From contig SVHN01000001.1 of assembly GCA_015055805.1 (NCBI GenBank), positions 62,001-126,000 on the forward strand: 64,000 nucleotides of DNA, written 5' to 3'. Positions 62,296 through 64,000 of the stretch are shown in pieces. How positions within the stretch are numbered: the first letter of the stretch is position 1; each line of letters begins with the position of its first letter. This stretch comes from Clostridiales bacterium. GTDB lineage: Bacteria; Bacillota; Clostridia; Christensenellales; Borkfalkiaceae. The translations under genes and the position numbers were made by a program. The notes beneath the pieces are model-generated. The model did not search any database. It saw only the letters and a list, made by a program, of their open reading frames with translations, and was not told the origin of the DNA.

Positions 62296-62709
62296 ATGCA
62301 GATCAATCCTATAAAAAACGGAATAGTAATCGACCACATTGAGGCTGGAAAGGGTATGGAGATTTATAATTTCCTTAACCTTGGCGACCTTGATTGTACC
62401 GTAGCTTTAATAAAGAACGTGCCTAGCAAAAAGACGGGCAAGAAAGATATAATAAAAATTGATGCGGACATAAAACTAGACTTTGACGTACTCGGCTATA
62501 TCGCGCCCGAAGTAACCGTAAACCTTATTACCGACGGGGCAATAAAAGAGAAATTTAATCTTCAACTTCCCGAAACCATAAAGAACGTCGTCAAGTGCAA
62601 AAACCCCCGTTGTATCACGAGTGTCGAGCAAGGTATCGACCACGTCTTTAAACTTGTAGACAGGGAGAATAGGGTATATCGTTGTATATACTGCGAACAC
62701 AGTTTTTAA
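62296..62709 (+). CDS. pyrI: Aspartate carbamoyltransferase, regulatory subunit
   Basis: 137 residues. Binds CTP/ATP and confers feedback control on PyrB. N-terminal effector-binding domain; the zinc site is CKNPRC and CIYCEH near the end, four cysteines. Last gene of the operon. The repeat begins at its stop codon. Confidence 0.95.
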   Translation: MQINPIKNGIVIDHIEAGKGMEIYNFLNLGDLDCTVALIKNVPSKKTGKKDIIKIDADIKLDFDVLGYIAPEVTVNLITDGAIKEKFNLQLPETIKNVVKCKNPRCITSVEQGIDHVFKLVDRENRVYRCIYCEHSF

Positions 62710-62960
62710 TCCGCTATCTACTTCGCAATACTGTGTCAAGCATCAGTTTTACTTGATTGTGTACGAGAAGTACACGCACTGCGTAAAACTTTGCTTTCCT
62801 TGTCTTGCTTGCATCTAGCGTCTTAAATTTTTTAAGCCGTTATCTGCGGCGTGTGGCGTCGTTTACTGAAAAGTGGATACGACCTCGAATAACCAACAAG
62901 GTAAACTCAGTCCAAACCCTTTTGCGAGCCTTGCATTGCTTGTTTATAACGTCTTAAAAA
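62710..62960 (+). repeat. Structured intergenic repeat, copy B
   Basis: About 250 bases that match copy A (31164-31410) in the same orientation and also begin right after an operon-end stop codon (pyrI). AGTTTTAC (62745-62752) with GTAAAACT (62783-62790), enclosing GTGTAC (62759-62764) with GTACAC (62770-62775) and a GAGAA loop where copy A has GTAAAA. Shared blocks: TTCGCAATACTG(T/C)GT, GCACT, CCTTGTCTTGCTTG, CGTTTACTGAAAA and GAGCCTTG(C/T)ATTGCTTG. The gap 62710-63067 holds no gene. Confidence 0.8.
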
Positions 62961-63023
62961 CTTTAAGTGTTAATAACGAAAGCTTTATTTAATTAAAATT
63001 TACACCTTAATTAAAAAACAAAG

Positions 63024-63046
63024 AGCAACCTAAGCGGTTGCTTTTA
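63024..63046 (+). terminator. Weak hairpin terminator before the GH2 gene
   Basis: AGCAACC (63024-63030) with GGTTGCT (63036-63042) and four T. It may end the pyrimidine transcript or be a leader hairpin of the next gene; no clear promoter is seen around it. Confidence 0.5.
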
Positions 63047-63067
63047 GTTTAGTGATAGGAGATTTAT

Positions 63068-64000
63068 ATGACGCTCAAAACTAATTATATAATAGGTGAT
63101 ATTCCACACGCTGAACACCCTAGTCCGCAGTTTATGCGTGATAGTTGGGTTAATCTTAACGGTTTATGGAATCTTTGTAAACTATCTAATAATGGTGAAA
63201 CGCTCTATTTTGGTAAAATTTTAGTGCCGTTTTCACCCGAATCGTTAAACAGTCAAGTGGAAAGCGGGTTCACTCTATCAGACACCGAAACTCTAGTTTA
63301 CGAAAGAGAGTTTGATATCAATAAAAACCTAGACCAAAAGGCGATTTTGCATTTTGGCGCGGTGGATAGCGAGTGTAAGGTTTATATAAACGGATTGCTC
63401 GTAGGTGGTCATATAGGCGGTTTTACGCCGTTTAAGTTTGATATAACAAACCAGGTTAAAGTCGGGGAAAATCACATAAGAGTAGAAGTTACCGACACCG
63501 CCCGTCTATACGGCGGCGCAAGGGGAAAACAGAGTGTAAGGCGCGGTGGAATATGGTATACGCCGCAGAGCGGGATTTATCAAACGGTATGGCTAGAAGT
63601 TATGCCGAGCGACAGCATTGAAGATTTCAAGATTACCCCTAGCGTAGATAACGGCGAAGTTGCCTTTGATTTTAAGAGCAAAACTGCGGTTACAATAAAA
63701 ATTTTCGACAGAGATAAAGAGATAATATCCCTTACGGGAAAGGACAGCCTTACCGCAAAATACGACTTTGAATTGTGGTCGCCTGAAAACCCTAAACTTT
63801 ACGATTTAATCGTAACCAACGAGTCGGGGGATAAGGTGAAATCGTATTTTGGTATGCGTTCGTTCGGTATCGTTACAGATAAAAAAGGCAAAAAAAGGTT
63901 AGCCTTAAACGGCAAACCCTATTATTTTAACGGACTGCTTGACCAAGGTTACTGGTCTGACGGATTGCTAACCTATCCAAGTGATAAAGCCGCTATCGAC
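63068..64000 (+). CDS. GH2 family glycosidase, 3' end outside window
   Basis: The first 311 residues of a longer gene (GH2 enzymes are usually 600-1000 residues), open to the last base. ATG at 63068, AGGAG 7 bases upstream. Residues 20-180 form the sugar-binding beta domain (MRDSWVNLNGLWNL, VYINGLLVGGHIGGFTPFKFDIT, NHIRVEVTD), then an immunoglobulin-like domain (about 190-285, LWSPENPKLYDLIV) and the start of the barrel (FGMRSFGI, NGKPYYFNGLLDQGYWSDGLLTYPSD). This is typical of beta-galactosidase/glucuronidase-like enzymes with no signal peptide, so it is cytoplasmic. Catalytic Glu residues lie outside. Confidence 0.85.
   Translation, partial: MTLKTNYIIGDIPHAEHPSPQFMRDSWVNLNGLWNLCKLSNNGETLYFGKILVPFSPESLNSQVESGFTLSDTETLVYEREFDINKNLDQKAILHFGAVDSECKVYINGLLVGGHIGGFTPFKFDITNQVKVGENHIRVEVTDTARLYGGARGKQSVRRGGIWYTPQSGIYQTVWLEVMPSDSIEDFKITPSVDNGEVAFDFKSKTAVTIKIFDRDKEIISLTGKDSLTAKYDFELWSPENPKLYDLIVTNESGDKVKSYFGMRSFGIVTDKKGKKRLALNGKPYYFNGLLDQGYWSDGLLTYPSDKAAID

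Noticed and set aside
1..64000. tRNA, rRNA and CRISPR arrays
   Set aside because: No cloverleaf-like GTTCRA-type T-loop segments with matching acceptor arms, no rRNA core sequences and no regularly spaced short repeats were noticed on reading; a covariance-model scan would be needed to exclude tRNAs fully.

Overview
The window reads as a low- to mid-GC, spore-forming member of the Bacillota, most likely an uncultured gut-type Clostridia. This rests on an intact sporulation sigma factor (sigK), the Gram-positive rimP-nusA-rnpM-ylxQ-infB-rbfA order, a PolC-derived gene in the usual polC slot, an EF-P with a PGKG-type loop, AGGAG-type ribosome binding sites and a PyrR-type attenuator. I cannot name the genus. 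No rRNA, tRNA or CRISPR array was recognised.

Layout. 1-9.7 kb: end of a U32 peptidase gene with dtd; a reverse membrane protein; sigK; a TM1266-type regulator with a short-chain dehydrogenase; thyA-folA; a sigma-A promoter with a terminator-bearing leader (candidate guanidine-IV riboswitch) in front of a MATE exporter; a lone reverse TIM-barrel glycosidase-like gene. 9.9-18 kb: a compact, intact eight-gene phage-derived cassette (terminase, small terminase-like protein, portal, scaffold, capsid, connector, propeller-like neck protein, coiled-coil protein), with no integrase, replication, lysis, tail-fibre or repressor genes. 18-31 kb: a housekeeping block of ispG, a shortened PolC-like gene that keeps the N-terminal/OB and proofreading-exonuclease parts but lacks the polymerase, rimP to ribF, an endonuclease IV-like gene, a Xaa-Pro peptidase and efp. 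31-35.6 kb: a 250-base structured repeat, a FabG-like reductase that may modify EF-P, malQ, a VanZ-like protein and a large ferritin-like protein of unknown role.

35.7-53.5 kb: a cell-surface polysaccharide locus under a consensus sigma-A promoter. It has an aminotransferase, an initiating phosphoglycosyl transferase, two glycosyltransferases, a MurJ-like flippase, an EpsG-like polymerase, a legionaminic-acid-like (nonulosonic acid) pathway, UDP-glucose dehydrogenase and a Wzz-like length regulator. The nonulosonate block has no visible LegH acetyltransferase; a PLP decarboxylase-like enzyme and an ATP-grasp ligase sit in the middle instead. 53.6-62.7 kb: a PyrR-attenuated pyrimidine operon (pyrC-carB-pyrK-pyrD-pyrF-pyrE-pyrB-pyrI) without carA or pyrR. 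62.7-64 kb: a second copy of the 250-base repeat and the start of a GH2 glycosidase gene that runs off the window.

The items most deserving a second look are the self-contained podovirus-like head/neck cassette, the polymerase-less PolC, the structured repeat placed directly after operon stop codons, the amino-acid-type enzymes inside the nonulosonate pathway, and the ferritin-like protein. Function calls come from reading motifs by eye; no database search was run.
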